Shown in pieces: positions 1 through 10,600 of a stretch of 23,093 nucleotides of DNA. The notes beneath the pieces were generated by a model. The model did not search any database, was not told the origin of the DNA, and saw only the letters and a list, made by a program, of their open reading frames with translations. Numbering within the stretch: the stretch's first letter is position 1; each line of letters begins with the position of its first letter. The DNA comes from Apostichopus californicus. Taxonomy: Eukaryota; Echinodermata; Holothuroidea; Aspidochirotida; Stichopodidae. The stretch spans positions 1-23,093 of the forward strand of contig JAIPMN010001576.1 in NCBI GenBank assembly GCA_020650975.1, given 5' to 3'. Made by a program: the position numbers and the translations under genes.

Positions 1-2044
1 TATATCACGTGACTGTGCGTAAATAACAGATTGATTGTATGACTGCCTTGTTACGAAAATAATAGTTCACAGGTTGGCCAATGTCATGAACCGTACACCG
101 GATAACCTTTTTCAGGATATCGGATGTGCTGAAGGGTTACCTGAAACACCGCAATAACCGCAAATCCTCACATGTATCGTTTATGTACAAGGAAATAGTT
201 GCATCCCTGCGAGCTTTTAATAATTAATGTTTTAACCTTGCACTTTTCTCCGATAATTAGATCAAGGGTTTATTAAACAGGAAACGTAAATTTGGAGAAC
301 GAGTTTGAACAAAGCAAATGGAAGGATGTGACATCCTACACTTATTTAAGAGGCTTGGGTTAGGGCTGTTATAAAAGTGACCAACTTGAAAGTTGAAGAA
401 ATATTTAACAAATAGAAACCTTTTATATAATCTTTGCGAAAAGTTGTTAACAAGTTAACTTTTCAAATGATTCCATCACACATTGATTACATACGTTGTG
501 GCCAAGATGGGAATTGAGACTCATTATAATGGATTCCCATCTCTAAATCTTTAACTGTAACGAACTGCCAGTGCGCAAGGGATGTCATCGACTTCAAATA
601 TGTAGCATACCGTTAGTTAGCCTATACGTATAAACACAAGTATTGGCTTATATATGATGGCGAACGACATTTCTTACATAGCAGCGATTCTATTATATCA
701 GTATATATTGTCACCGATATCTCTGTCACAACTTTGGATGCATTAAACATGTGCCACTCACGTACTTGGTCAATTTATAAATATCTTCATTTCATGTCTT
801 TTAGATGACTTTCAAGACCGCCCTTGACGACCACCGTTTAGCAACGGTATATCCATTCAGTCTGAATGATTCTGATATGTCCAATGGTATTTTTACGGTG
901 TTTCAATGACTTCCTAGGTCCTTAGAGATCTATTTCCGTACTGCCTTATTATTTGATACCAAATGTAAATGCAGTGGTAGTGTTCAAGGTAACAAAATGA
1001 TAAGGTTGTTATAAGAAGGTTGAAAAAAAAGAAAAAAATAGTTTCTTTCTCGGAAGTTCTTCCTGTTTTTCAATTTTCATTCTATTTATAGGGTATGACG
1101 TCATGTCTTTATCAAGGAGTCGATCATTTTAATTAACGTGTTTTTAGTGTTATCATCCACGTAAGATAGTTATCACTGTATGGGCAGGTAAAGTACGTTA
1201 GAAGGAAACATTACAAAAGCCACCCACTTAATTTAATCATTTGGTACTTGAAATTTAGTTTAAAATTCATTAGCGATTCATTTATCATTCAATAAATAAA
1301 TATGACTTTAGGGTTACATGCAGTAGCTTTGGTTAAACATACATATATAGCATTTTTTTTGTCACGAGTGGCGGCAAAATAAAAACAGAGAAACAATTTT
1401 TTCGATCGAGAATAAGGATTGTAAGCAAATAGCAGAATACGGATTACGCAATTTTAATCTTGATAAGTTCTGGCTACTTCTAAAATACTTTTTCCGCATC
1501 CATTTACATTGAATAAAAGCCATATTCATCTTAATAGACGACGTTATTTTCAACAAGCACTACTCCAGAGGTCGTACAACAGTTGTTACCTCTCAATAAT
1601 GTTGACGACTCGCAGGCATTCATGTGAATGGACGTATATAAATCTGTGGCGTATCTGATCATTAAAAATGTATTGAGGGAGCTGAATGTCCAAAGCCTCC
1701 ACCCACGTATAGCTCACCGCGCACGCGCATTTACTAACATTCACTAATATCGAATCTCGTCAAGCACACATATTAGTTACCCTCCCTCACCCCCCCCCCC
1801 CCACAACCTCACCGAATGTTGTAAACTGGCCATTTACCGGTGCATTATAGTGATTAATATATGTTCTTCCTTTTTTACCACAATTCAGTTTGGATAAACT
1901 GGTGTCCTCAGTCAGAGGTCACAAAGAGTTCAGTTTTGGATGTACTAGTATTCCGGTAACCGCAATCTATTCTAACCTAGAAACTTTGACAATTAAAATG
2001 AAATGATTACCGGAATTCATCTACATTTTCTGTTCTTCCTGCTC
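1..2044. other. AT-rich spacer, no gene recognised
   Basis: No open frame here shows recognisable conserved protein sequence, and I saw no exon with matching splice sites on either strand. The stretch is AT-rich, with short A and T runs and one long C homopolymer (1790-1802). It could be intergenic, or an intron of a minus-strand gene if the candidate first exon at 3750-3802 is real. A 64-codon open frame on the - strand (1362-1556) has no recognisable motif and is most likely chance. Confidence 0.6.
1790..1802 (+). repeat. C homopolymer (13 bp)
   Basis: This is an uninterrupted run of 13 C following a CT-rich stretch. It is the first of at least eight C runs of 9 bp or more, all with C on the + strand; the others are near 4900, 5388, 5787, 5839, 8117, 8906 and 12321. 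Such tracts mutate quickly in length, so the exact counts may also reflect assembly error. Confidence 0.9.
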
Positions 2045-2194
2045 TTTCTTTTGTTTTCTTTTGTTTTCTTTTGTTTCCTTTTGTTTTCTTTTGTTTTCTT
2101 TTGTTTTCTTTTGTTTTCTTTTGTTTTCTTATGTTTTCTTTTGTTTTCTTTTGTTTTCTTTTGTTTTCTTTTGTTTTCTTTTGTTTTCTTTTGC
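2045..2194 (+). repeat. Polypyrimidine tandem repeat, 10-bp unit TTGTTTTCTT, about 14 copies
   Basis: Fourteen consecutive 10-bp units run from 2051 to 2190 with only two variant units: a T-to-C change near 2077 and a T-to-A change at 2131. The unit contains no stop codon in several frames on both strands, so it produces repetitive open frames (Phe/Leu/Cys-rich forward, Lys/Glu/Asn-rich in reverse) that are artefacts and not genes. The tract ends in TTTTGCAG followed by AGGGCGG, which looks exactly like a splice acceptor with an extreme polypyrimidine tract. Confidence 0.95.
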
Positions 2195-3042
2195 AGAGGG
2201 CGGTGGTGGCCGGGGGAACCATGACACCTAGCAATGTTCAACGTAATGGCGGATTCACGCGGGCGTGCTGCGGCCATAGGCACCTCCAACTCATCCCCAC
2301 CCCCCACCCCCTTGATTATTATATGCGTTTCACTAGATAACTCAGATAACTTGATAGATATTTAACAAATAAAATTAGTCACTTCACTGAGTATAGTATT
2401 AATTATCTTATCAGTTAGTGGTTTATGCTGCATTAATCCTTTACATGATTACTCTAACCGGGAAAAGCAAATAGGCCTAAATGATTTTTAATAAATGAGT
2501 TTTCCTATAGCAAACCTGGCCAATTTGGTTACTTTTTACTCATGATATCATGTCATAAATCGCAACCGGCCAGACGTAACATTGCGTCGAAACCTGAACT
2601 GTAACTATCGGGAGAAGGGAGGGAGTGCGGGTGGGTGGGTGGAGGTGGGAGGTGCTCTGCTGCAACTAATCTGCTTAGCATGGATATATGGAAGACTACC
2701 ACCTCCGTGCAACACGTTTTAACTTGGAAATATGACATTTTGCAGGTTTAAACCAACACTTGAAATGTATACCTCGTACCAATATAATGAGTGATGTCAT
2801 CACCAGTGCAAATATCATCTGTTTACGTATGTGTCAGTATGTGTACGTGGTATATCCAACGAGAAAGTTTATTATTTTGTTGAACCCCATCCCCACCACC
2901 ACCCTCCGCCCCTCTAAAAAACCAACAGGGAACGCGTATCGAAACCTTTTTGTTCTATTCAAAGTAAATTGATAGAGAAATAAGCAATCATTTCAATTGT
3001 ATATCACATATAGGCTACAAAACAGCAACTCCATCGTAATAC
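2195..3042. other. Spacer with G-rich and CA/CT-rich patches, no gene recognised
   Basis: No conserved coding sequence was recognised. The stretch holds a short GC-rich patch just after the 10-bp repeat (2195-2315), a G-rich tract (2610-2652), and CCACC-rich sequence near 2890-2915. Open frames here are under 90 codons and lack family motifs. Confidence 0.5.
2610..2652 (+). other. G-rich tract with G-quadruplex potential
   Basis: Six runs of three G occur within about 35 bases (starting with GGGAGAAGGGAGGGAG and continuing GGGTGGGTGGGTGG), separated by loops of one to five bases, followed by further GG/GGG runs to 2652. This satisfies the usual G3+ N1-7 pattern for an intramolecular G-quadruplex on the + strand. 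Any function is unknown, since no gene boundary was identified nearby. Confidence 0.6.
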
Positions 3043-3296
3043 CCCTTTAAATGTAGTCAATATATAGGCCCCAAATTATAGCACGCTATAATTTGCTAGA
3101 AGTTTTCAAAAAGTACATTCCTGGAGGTATTTGCTCTCCAAATTGTTCTCAGACATTTTGGAGGAACAGACAAGATGGCTGAATATCTAAGTGAGGAAAA
3201 TTTCCTCGAAGGTTTGAATGAAAACAGTTCAAGAATTTTGACCAAAAGTGACCATATTTCAAGCATATTTGGGGCCAATATACAGAATACCTTTAA
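3043..3296. mobile_element. MITE-like non-autonomous element, about 254 bp
   Basis: The two ends are imperfect inverted repeats of about 30 bp. The best-matching core is TATATAGGCCCCAAAT at the left (3061-3076) against ATTTGGGGCCAATATA at the right. The element is bordered by a 7-bp direct repeat, GTAATAC, at 3036-3042 and 3297-3303, which reads as a target-site duplication. It has no transposase; the 60-codon minus-strand frame inside it has no recognisable motif. A perfect 24-bp near-palindrome sits just inside the left end. The superfamily is not determined, and the exact boundary could shift by a few bases because AATACC also recurs at both ends. Confidence 0.5.
3072..3095. repeat. 24-bp near-perfect palindrome (11-bp arms, 2-bp spacer)
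   Basis: CAAATTATAGC (3072-3082) is followed by AC and then by GCTATAATTTG (3085-3095), the exact reverse complement of the left arm. It lies at the left end of the MITE-like element, next to its terminal repeat. Confidence 0.85.
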
Positions 3297-3749
3297 GTAA
3301 TACAGTCATGCATAAAAAACACCAATATATAGTATAATAAACTTTCTCATCATGGGTACATATAGGTTATCAACAATTAACTGTAGGAATTGAATGGGAT
3401 TCTGTACCGTCGTATTGAATTATACTTCATGAAAGGCTTCTAAAAAAAGCTTCTAAAAAGCTTCTAAGTAACAATTTAAAAGTAAATATCCATCCGAATA
3501 GCATATAGCCATGGAAATAAAAGTCTAGAAAATCGGAATGAAAATAAATCAACATTGTGTATAGGTACAATACCACATGTTTATATTGTAAAAAATTAAT
3601 CTGCAGGAGTTTAACTTTCATTACATTTATATTTATATTTGTTCTTATACTCCACCTGCACAACAACATCAATATAAAAAATTATGGCTGAAAATAATCA
3701 GAATGATTTGTGTTAATACTATAAGAAATAAAAGCAAAATGTCATTTAC

Positions 3750-3802
3750 CTTGTAGTCTTGGTTAATTTGAAGACGCTTTCGTTCGTTGCCAGCTCCGGC
3801 AT
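3750..3802 (-). CDS. Candidate first coding exon of an unidentified minus-strand gene
   Basis: On the - strand an ATG at 3802-3800 opens a frame of 17 codons plus two bases (MPELATNESVFKLTKTT, then AG) that ends at a good donor, AAG|GTAAAT, at 3750/3749. The leader upstream is richer in CpG than its surroundings and contains GCGGTCCTAC twice. An X-box-like motif lies about 440 bp further upstream (4243-4256). I do not recognise the peptide and could not find a following exon in phase to the left, so the rest of the gene would have to lie beyond a long intron or outside the window. The start context is weak (T at -3). Chance occurrence is quite possible. Confidence 0.25.
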
Positions 3803-4787
3803 TAACAGATTGCAGTAGGACCGCTGAAAATCGGTAGGACCGCTATCAGCAACAAGTAGCAAAGACATTTCAAATCTTGTAGTACCGGATTTTTAAGGAA
3901 TTCGAGCAGGAAAGAATACAGGGATATACCTCACGATTTTAGTCTGTTAGTTCCTCTTTACTGTTTATTTGTCCTTCGATCGGGCTCATGAATGAAACTT
4001 TTCCTATCATGCTCGCCTATCGGTTTATGAATATTCATAACAATTTGTTAGGATACCGGTTCGTCTGTACATTTCTATCGGCAGGATTTTCAAACACTTA
4101 TCCACTAGTAACATGAGGTTTGGTTACAAATTCACCTCAAGTTTGGCTCTAAACTCGATTTTAATTGGCTCCCTGTGTGATCTTTAGGGTAGGTCGATAA
4201 ATCATAACTGATATCTTTAAATGACACGCATGCCATTGTGCGATTGCTATGGCAACCATTGTAATCTGGCGGTATCATTTATAGCGTGTCTTCTACTGCA
4301 AGTTCAATGTTCTCGCCCAAGTTAAGGAATGGTTTTCACGTGCTTGATGGATAAGCAAAGAAAGTTACTCACGTGTACACGTGGAGGCATTCCTCTCAGA
4401 TTGCTAAGTTCTAAATCAATGAAAGTCATGTAAAGTAAAAATAAAATAGATATGAGAAAAGGTATGACGTGCTCCGCATTATTTTCCGAACATAATACCA
4501 TTTTAGATAGGGCGCAATACCTTTGTCTCCCTGAGACTGTCAGAAAAGTACATATGGACGTAGTTCCTGTTGATATAAGAGCTCTCCGGTCACAGGTTAG
4601 AACAACCAATTCCCTATACCCCTTCCCTCCCCTCCTTCCATTGCTTCAGTGAGAGGCATAGATGGTGGATGAACGTCCAGCAATTTGGTCGTAGAGGGGA
4701 GGGGGTAAATATATACTTATCATTTCTCCCATCAGCTCACCACACTCGCCGCCCCTACTTCTGCCACGGTATGGCCCGTAACCAGGC
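3803..4787. other. Spacer without recognised gene; possible divergent upstream region
   Basis: No conserved coding sequence was seen. It contains short CpG-bearing patches near 3775-3840 and an X-box-like site at 4243-4256, compatible with a promoter region for the weak minus-strand exon candidate. The open frames at 4322-4652 are under 100 codons, overlap on opposite strands and carry no motif. Confidence 0.4.
4243..4256. promoter_or_regulatory. X-box-like (RFX-type) motif
   Basis: ATTGCTATGGCAAC closely resembles the imperfect inverted-repeat site of RFX transcription factors (GTTGCC-ATGGCAAC type). The right half is a full match and the left half differs at two positions. It lies about 440 bp upstream of the candidate minus-strand start at 3802. 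RFX sites often control ciliary genes, but a single motif can occur by chance. Confidence 0.25.
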
Positions 4788-4830
4788 TGGGGAAAGGGGA
4801 CCGTCCCCTCCCCTCCCCCTCCCCCTCCCC
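4788..4830 (+). repeat. CCCCT-rich low-complexity tract
   Basis: After a GGGGAAAGGGGACC stretch, the sequence becomes repeated CCCCTCCCC units up to about 4829. On the - strand this is G-rich enough to form a quadruplex. No gene is associated with it. Confidence 0.75.
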
Positions 4831-5582
4831 AAGGACTAATGTGAGTTTGTCAAGATACTGAACACGGGTATTGTGCCTCTCCTAAAATTCCAGGTTCCAC
4901 CCCCCCCCCCACTCCTTCTACCACCCCACTTAGAATTCCTGACTATGGACATGGCTTTACGCTTTTGCGAGTTTGATCAATCAACCAATAAGATGGCCAG
5001 GAAAGATAACTTGAAAGACAGAAGGAAAATAGTAACAGTGATTAATGCATTTATAGTAAGAGTTGAATCCCTAGTAATCCCTACATTAGCAAACAAATGA
5101 ATACAGTTGAGAAATTTTTGACTGAACAGGGCTAAAAACTACAAGTTTTCTCTGATGAGTACGACCCTCATTTACAAATAGTGTGAATTGATGATAATTC
5201 GGTGAATTTTACACCTATTTTTATTCCTGTGACGATCCACACTCAGTCACCCCTATGTAGGAGTGGCCTTCATCGACACCTCCGCTACACCACCTTCCTT
5301 TATAAAATTCTGGATCCACCTCATCTGGCCCTTCCATAAAGATTCAGGATCCTCCCTAAATCAGTCCGGAAACTATTTAGAAGCACACCCCCCCCCCAAC
5401 TATTGAAACAATGTGCACACCACTGCACTATATAATTTAGAAGTGCTAATGAAACGTTGCAAATTTCAATTTGCATCTCAAAATACGGTCCCCTTCTGTG
5501 TTGGTTTCGTACTTGTTCTATCGATTTTTCAACCATTTACCTCAAAGTGTCTTCTCCGGCGGACCTTTTCTAGGGCTATATA
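4831..5582. other. Spacer with C homopolymers, no gene recognised
   Basis: The stretch includes C runs at about 4900-4910 and 5388-5397 and otherwise AT-rich sequence. Open frames of 71-75 codons on both strands lack recognisable motifs and are most likely chance. Confidence 0.5.
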
Positions 5583-5710
5583 GAAATTTCGACTTTGCCT
5601 CACACTTTCGACTATTATATTCTGAATTCGACTAATATATCAACATTTTGCATTTTTGCATTTTCCGATATAAGAAGTCGAACTAGAAGGGACAGGCAAG
5701 TCGAAATTTC
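5583..5710. repeat. 128-bp element with 17/18-bp terminal inverted repeats (TTCGAC-rich)
   Basis: The left end GAAATTTCGACTTTGCCT (5583-5600) is the reverse complement of the right end AGGCAAGTCGAAATTTC (5694-5710) except for one missing base. Between them TTCGAC/GTCGAA recurs at about 5606, 5625 and 5677, and the palindrome GTCGAAATTTCGAC sits at 5700-5713. The structure could fold into a long hairpin and resembles a tiny foldback or MITE remnant. I could not define a target-site duplication. Confidence 0.55.
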
Positions 5711-5838
5711 GACAATTGAGAAACACACGGACTTTCCACTGATCATGTATCATATCAAGTCGGTGAAGGTCCCTTCTTGAATACCACCCCCCCCCACCCC
5801 ATGACCCACTACTTTTGACTTCTTAGAGAAAGGTTATA

Positions 5839-5851
5839 CCCCCCCCCCCCC
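5839..5851 (+). repeat. C homopolymer (13 bp)
   Basis: An uninterrupted run of 13 C lies about 40 bp after another C run at 5787-5795. Both sit just upstream of the CCAAT-box cluster. Confidence 0.85.
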
Positions 5852-5907
5852 TCATAGTGACGCCCCTCGATCTCACAATTACTTCAACATTCTAAGCTGA
5901 AGGACAG

Positions 5908-6023
5908 CCAATAGCCTGTCAATTGGTGCGCGTTCGCGTATACACGTACACACGATGGCATTTTTTATGAGCTTGCAATTGGTCACTTTGCTGATACACG
6001 CACAACCCTTGATTGATTATTGG
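5908..6023 (+). promoter_or_regulatory. Cluster of four CCAAT/ATTGG boxes, candidate TMEM248 promoter
   Basis: CCAAT occurs at 5908-5912, and its reverse complement ATTGG at 5922-5926, 5978-5982 and 6019-6023, within a locally CpG-richer patch (GTGCGCGTTCGCGTA near 5927-5940). Several NF-Y-type boxes in about 115 bp are typical of broad housekeeping promoters. The position, about 1.5 kb before the first TMEM248 coding exon, fits the separate non-coding first exon seen in vertebrate TMEM248 genes. The donor of that exon could not be fixed, so the assignment is inference. Confidence 0.3.
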
Positions 6024-7507
6024 TTGGTGCATGACGCATGAAGGAACATACTGCAAATGTGTACTAGTACCATACGTTAGCAAAGCTTATGTTGGCCAAA
6101 TCATCAATAATATAACCTTCGACACCGAAAACATAGAAGTCGATTTGTGAGAGTTGATGAAATATGGGTATCTTGCATAAATCTCTCTCAAACAGTAACA
6201 TGTTTATTACATCGTCGTGACGCAAGGCGTTTTGTTTCTCATCCTAACAATTACAGTACACGGATTACAACACCGAACTGAGATACCTAACCGAAGGCTA
6301 CTCCTTGGTTGTAACCGCTATGCCTAACTTAGCTATAGCCTATAGGCATGTCAGGATAACGTTAGGCATCCATAGGCTAGCCAAAATTAGTCACAACGTC
6401 AGCAAGGTTAGGCCTCATATATGAAGCAACCGTCTTAGGTTAGACAGAGAGAAGGCCTGAACTTGTTAAGGTGATACTTGGTCACTTTAGCTTAGACTAA
6501 CATTTGGCACAGAAATTGCAAAATAGACTGATCAGAAATGAATGACTTCACTAAGTTATATAGTAATATAGGCTACTGTATTAGCCTATCTAGGCCTGAC
6601 TGAGTGTTATTGAGCATGCAATAGTAGACCCCTATGGCCTAGACCAGCACCATCTCTCAGATACTAAGATTATACCAATGAACACCAGTGGTATAGAAGA
6701 TTGGTTTTGCATATTCATAAATGCATTGATGCAAATATAGGCCTAGCCTACACTAGTTAATGGTGCAGGGTTAACAAGTCTTGGTCTATTTGAACGTGCT
6801 AAGTAAATTGACATGTTTGCAGCTCATTTTGAATGGTTCTCTCTAGGAACATGAAATGTTATCATTTAATAATGAAAAGCAGTGTACAACAGGTACATGG
6901 TTTACAGATCACAGTCTCCTCTAGTTTAGGGCATTGATAAAAACTGATGTTACTTGTTAGTGGTCAATAGCATTGTCCCAAAACATGCAAATATTTGTTT
7001 AAGTTGCCACAAATCCTTCGTGTTAGACTCTTACCTTGTCAATTATTTCCAGACATTGGGGAGTGTCATCTTAGAAAATTAATGGTTGTAACATTTCACA
7101 GGTGACCAGTTACGATGATTCTATAATTTATATTTGGGCAATGCTGACTAACTGAAAGTGATGCAGTATATGTTACTGTATATATCTGTGAAATTGGGGC
7201 TGAAGAATTGGCTAACTTAGTCTGTACAATGATTACTCTTCAGAAATGATGACACAAAGTGACTTGAGCAAAACGAAGGTCAAGGAATGTGAAGGACTCG
7301 GAATTCTTCTGAGGTGATTAAGAATCATATCGTGACACAAAACAGCTAGATGTGCTAAAATAGTCACAAAGTTTTGTTAGCATTCGACACATGTTCACAC
7401 ATTTTTTTACCAGTTTTGGCACATGGGAGAAGATGAAAGCAGGATTGCCTAATTTTATGACTATCATGCTGCTGTTTTAATGAATAGTTCTTTCCTTTGT
7501 TTGGTAG
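6024..7507 (+). other. Probable 5' leader/intron upstream of TMEM248 coding exon 1
   Basis: No coding sequence was recognised. Between about 6300 and 6750 the motif TAGGCCT and close variants (TAGCCTA, TAGGCAT) recur many times; I associate this with echinoderm-like DNA from general knowledge. The stretch ends in a convincing acceptor, TTCTTTCCTTTGTTTGGTAG at 7488-7507, directly before the exon carrying the start codon. The interval is therefore best read as a non-coding first exon plus intron. Confidence 0.4.
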
Positions 7508-7517
7508 ATATGTCAGA

Positions 7518-7670
7518 ATGGCCATGAAACCTGCCGAGAATCTTAAAAGTTTTGCCTACCATCGACCTCCATTTATTATTTTCTTGGTGTGTATTCTTCT
7601 GTTTGCTGTTGCCCTGATATCGCTGGGCATCTACATACAAAACCACGATGTCAGAAACTATGAAGATAAG
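7518..7670 (+). CDS. TMEM248: TMEM248 coding exon 1 (residues 1-51)
   Basis: The acceptor at 7507 precedes ATATGTCAGAATGGCC. The start is taken at 7518, where A at -3 is poor but G at +4 is good. A second ATG two codons later (7524) is an alternative, but the first aligns the ENLK motif at the same distance from the N terminus as in vertebrates. It encodes the short N-terminal tail and the first membrane segment (PPFIIFLVCILLFAVALISL). The exon ends AAG|GTAAAT in phase 0. Confidence 0.92.
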
Positions 7671-10600
7671 GTAAATTTGCGTTTCCCATCTTTTTCTTGC
7701 CCCTCTAATTTCTCACTAGCCGGTTCTCCCACAGGGGTGCATCTTCTTCGTGTTTAAATCTCAACGTAAACGACTTGAAGCAGGATTCGGGCTTGCATCT
7801 ACGAATATAATGAATCACTCTCAGTGATTCTATTGGATTCAAAACTTTCATAAATTTTTCATTTCAAAGGATATTCTCACGTTACTAGTTCTCATGTAAA
7901 ATGTATGTAGTGTACAAAATGTGTGTAGTTTATTTTTTTTATTTTCTACATCATTTCAAATGAAAACGAGAAGTCCGGTTTAAATTGAATATTGTCATTG
8001 GACTTTAGGTATAGGAAAGCAAAAAATACTTTAGGACATGTCTAATAAAACTAAAGACATTGGTAATTTGAATTACTGCATTAGGCATTGCACTATACCT
8101 CACACTTACCGCTCCTCCCCCCCCCCTCCCTCCCTCTCTCCTTGCCTACCTTCTGACCATAAGCCATCTATCTAATATTGTACATTGTATTTCAACATTT
8201 ACAATGAAAGACATGATTTTAACATTAAATTCTTATGCCATGTGAACTTTGACCTTTCACCTACAGGATTGGAATGATTTCTTTGAGGATTTTTCACAAC
8301 AGCAGTTCTGCATCCCGCTGAAAGATGGAATTCAGCGGAGGGAGGCCTCCCCATTAAACGCTCTGGGTTCTACAACCCAGGAATCAATAACCGACTCCTT
8401 CAATCTCAACAGCAACGTATCGTTCTCCGTCAACTTGGAGTTACATCTGGCTGATAGCTCAATGTTGCAGCAGTTAGTCGGTCTGACCAGTCTCAGCAGT
8501 ACTGTTCCAGCTATCCAGATTAAGCTGAATAAAAGTGAGTGATCTGCATCACTGACATTTGAAATTAAACAATTGAGCGAGATGGCTCAGACATGTATCA
8601 GGGACTTAGAACTTAACAAAAATATTAATCATAGGGGACCAAGGGACTCCTCCTTCTTCTTATCATTCCCATCACCACATGATGTTCTAAGATGAACATT
8701 CACTTATGATGGTTCTGAGTTTGGATTTTAAGTCAAAAGGTCTGTCGGCCAAATTGCCTTGCAATGTTCATAAAGATAACTGTCCAATCAGAAGGGATGC
8801 TTTTGTTATCGATTCTATGAGCAGAAACTTTCCCAGACATGTCACGTCTAGTTTACATGAAGTCACATCATTATTTTCTATTGATATCCCCACCTCTAAC
8901 CCAAACCCCCCCCCCCTCTTTCCCATCTCCGATGCCTCCTTAAGAAAAAGAAAGAAACAATCCATGTTGTTAAGTTTGGTAAACACTTATTTACAATACT
9001 CATACTGCAAGTTTCTCAAAAAGGATGTGATCATTGCTTTATATCCAGTTAATATTGCACATTTCCAGTGTGTTGGCAAGTGAGTTTTATAATAATAGTG
9101 AGTCACTTAAAGTTATGTACATCTTCAAGGAATATTTGTACATGTAAATCTGCAGTTATGTATCCACATGTATCTCCTTGGCCAACTGCAAAGCTGGATC
9201 CTTGAGATTATCCATTTCTCTCTCCGATTTTCAGAATACGATGAAGTCGATATGACATTTCATTTGACTCAACCCATTGAACTCCCAAGCTGTGAAGGGA
9301 AAACATGCAGTCCCTCCAAAGTGGCTGCTTGCGTGACTTTGGGAGTCACACAAAAGGCACTACCGCCTATCACTCACGCTGTGTAAGAACCAATCAAGTT
9401 GTTCTCTTTCTTTCTCATCAAAGCCATATTAAAACGTAGCCAAATCTTATGCATGATAACGTTAGTACAGTTTATGGAAAAAAAATCAGTCAGAGTGGAC
9501 GACAGAAATTTGAATATGACGCTAAGCAAGAGTGTATACATCTGGGAACATGCAGAATGGCTTGTGCTTTATCCTTTAAATCCATTGGTGTCCACCTTAT
9601 GAAAAGGGATATCGAAACCTCTATATCTATCATAGAACTTGTGAAATGAACCACAGTGGTCCAAAAATGCCTACAGTCATAGAATGTTTTGTTGTTGAGA
9701 TATCAAATGTTGCAGTTTAATATAAGTATCCATACAACTATATTTCATAGTAATCTTTGATGTCAAGTTCATTTAAAAAAAATTTTACAGTTCTGTGCCA
9801 AATGTTTTTAAAGTAGCTGGCTGCCTTTCATATCCATATTCCATTTTTTTCACCAGTAATATTTATCTAAAGTAGTGCAAAAAACAACATGTAGCTAGTC
9901 ACAATCATTAATGACTGTAACAGCTTCAGCCCTGATTCCTACAACCCAAAGTGTAAAGAAGAGTTGTTGACTCTTGCTGTGAACGTGTGGTAGGGCTAAG
10001 GCTAGGTTTGGTTTGAAACCTGACGGTGATTGACCAATGTTGTTGGTGTCCGTTCAGTTGCTGTGTACTACAGCAATGGCATCTGTTGATAATAGCCACA
10101 ACATAGACTGGCCTCGAGAAGTCCGATGGCTCATTAGCATATCAATTCAGATATTTTGATCTGTGTTGCTTGAAGGAAAGTCATCACAACTATTGCTGGT
10201 AAAGTACTGTGCCTTGAAGTGCAGTGCCTTGAGGTCTAGAACAAATGCCATCAGATGATAAAAATGATTAGACAATAGATTCTGCCTGGCACTGGTATCA
10301 ATTACTAATTTTCTGAAATTTTCATCCAGATTTATTCAAGGCCATTTGTTGAACCTGTTGCTGGTACTTGTTTTAAGTTCAATGATTTTGGCCATGTTGA
10401 GAATACAGATATGATGCAGTGTATTCCTATGAAGCTTGTTTTGATGTTGTCCCCATTGGTCCCTGTGAATTATCTTCTAATAAGAATTTCTGCTCTACAA
10501 CATACCAAAATTAAATTTTGTGACTAAAGTCATTCGTATGTACCATTTCAACAGATCTTAGAATATCAGATTAGTTGAGAGTTTGATTAGTTTTGAGGTG

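Noticed and set aside
2003-2340. Four overlapping open frames (Phe/Leu/Cys-rich forward, Lys/Glu/Asn-rich reverse)
   Set aside because: They are translations of the 10-bp TTGTTTTCTT repeat, which lacks stops in several frames. There is no non-repeat conserved sequence and no splice structure.
8706-9083. 125-codon open frame on the + strand
   Set aside because: It lies wholly inside TMEM248 intron 2, crosses a C homopolymer and shows no motif. The conserved exon frame joins 8534 to 9235 across it.
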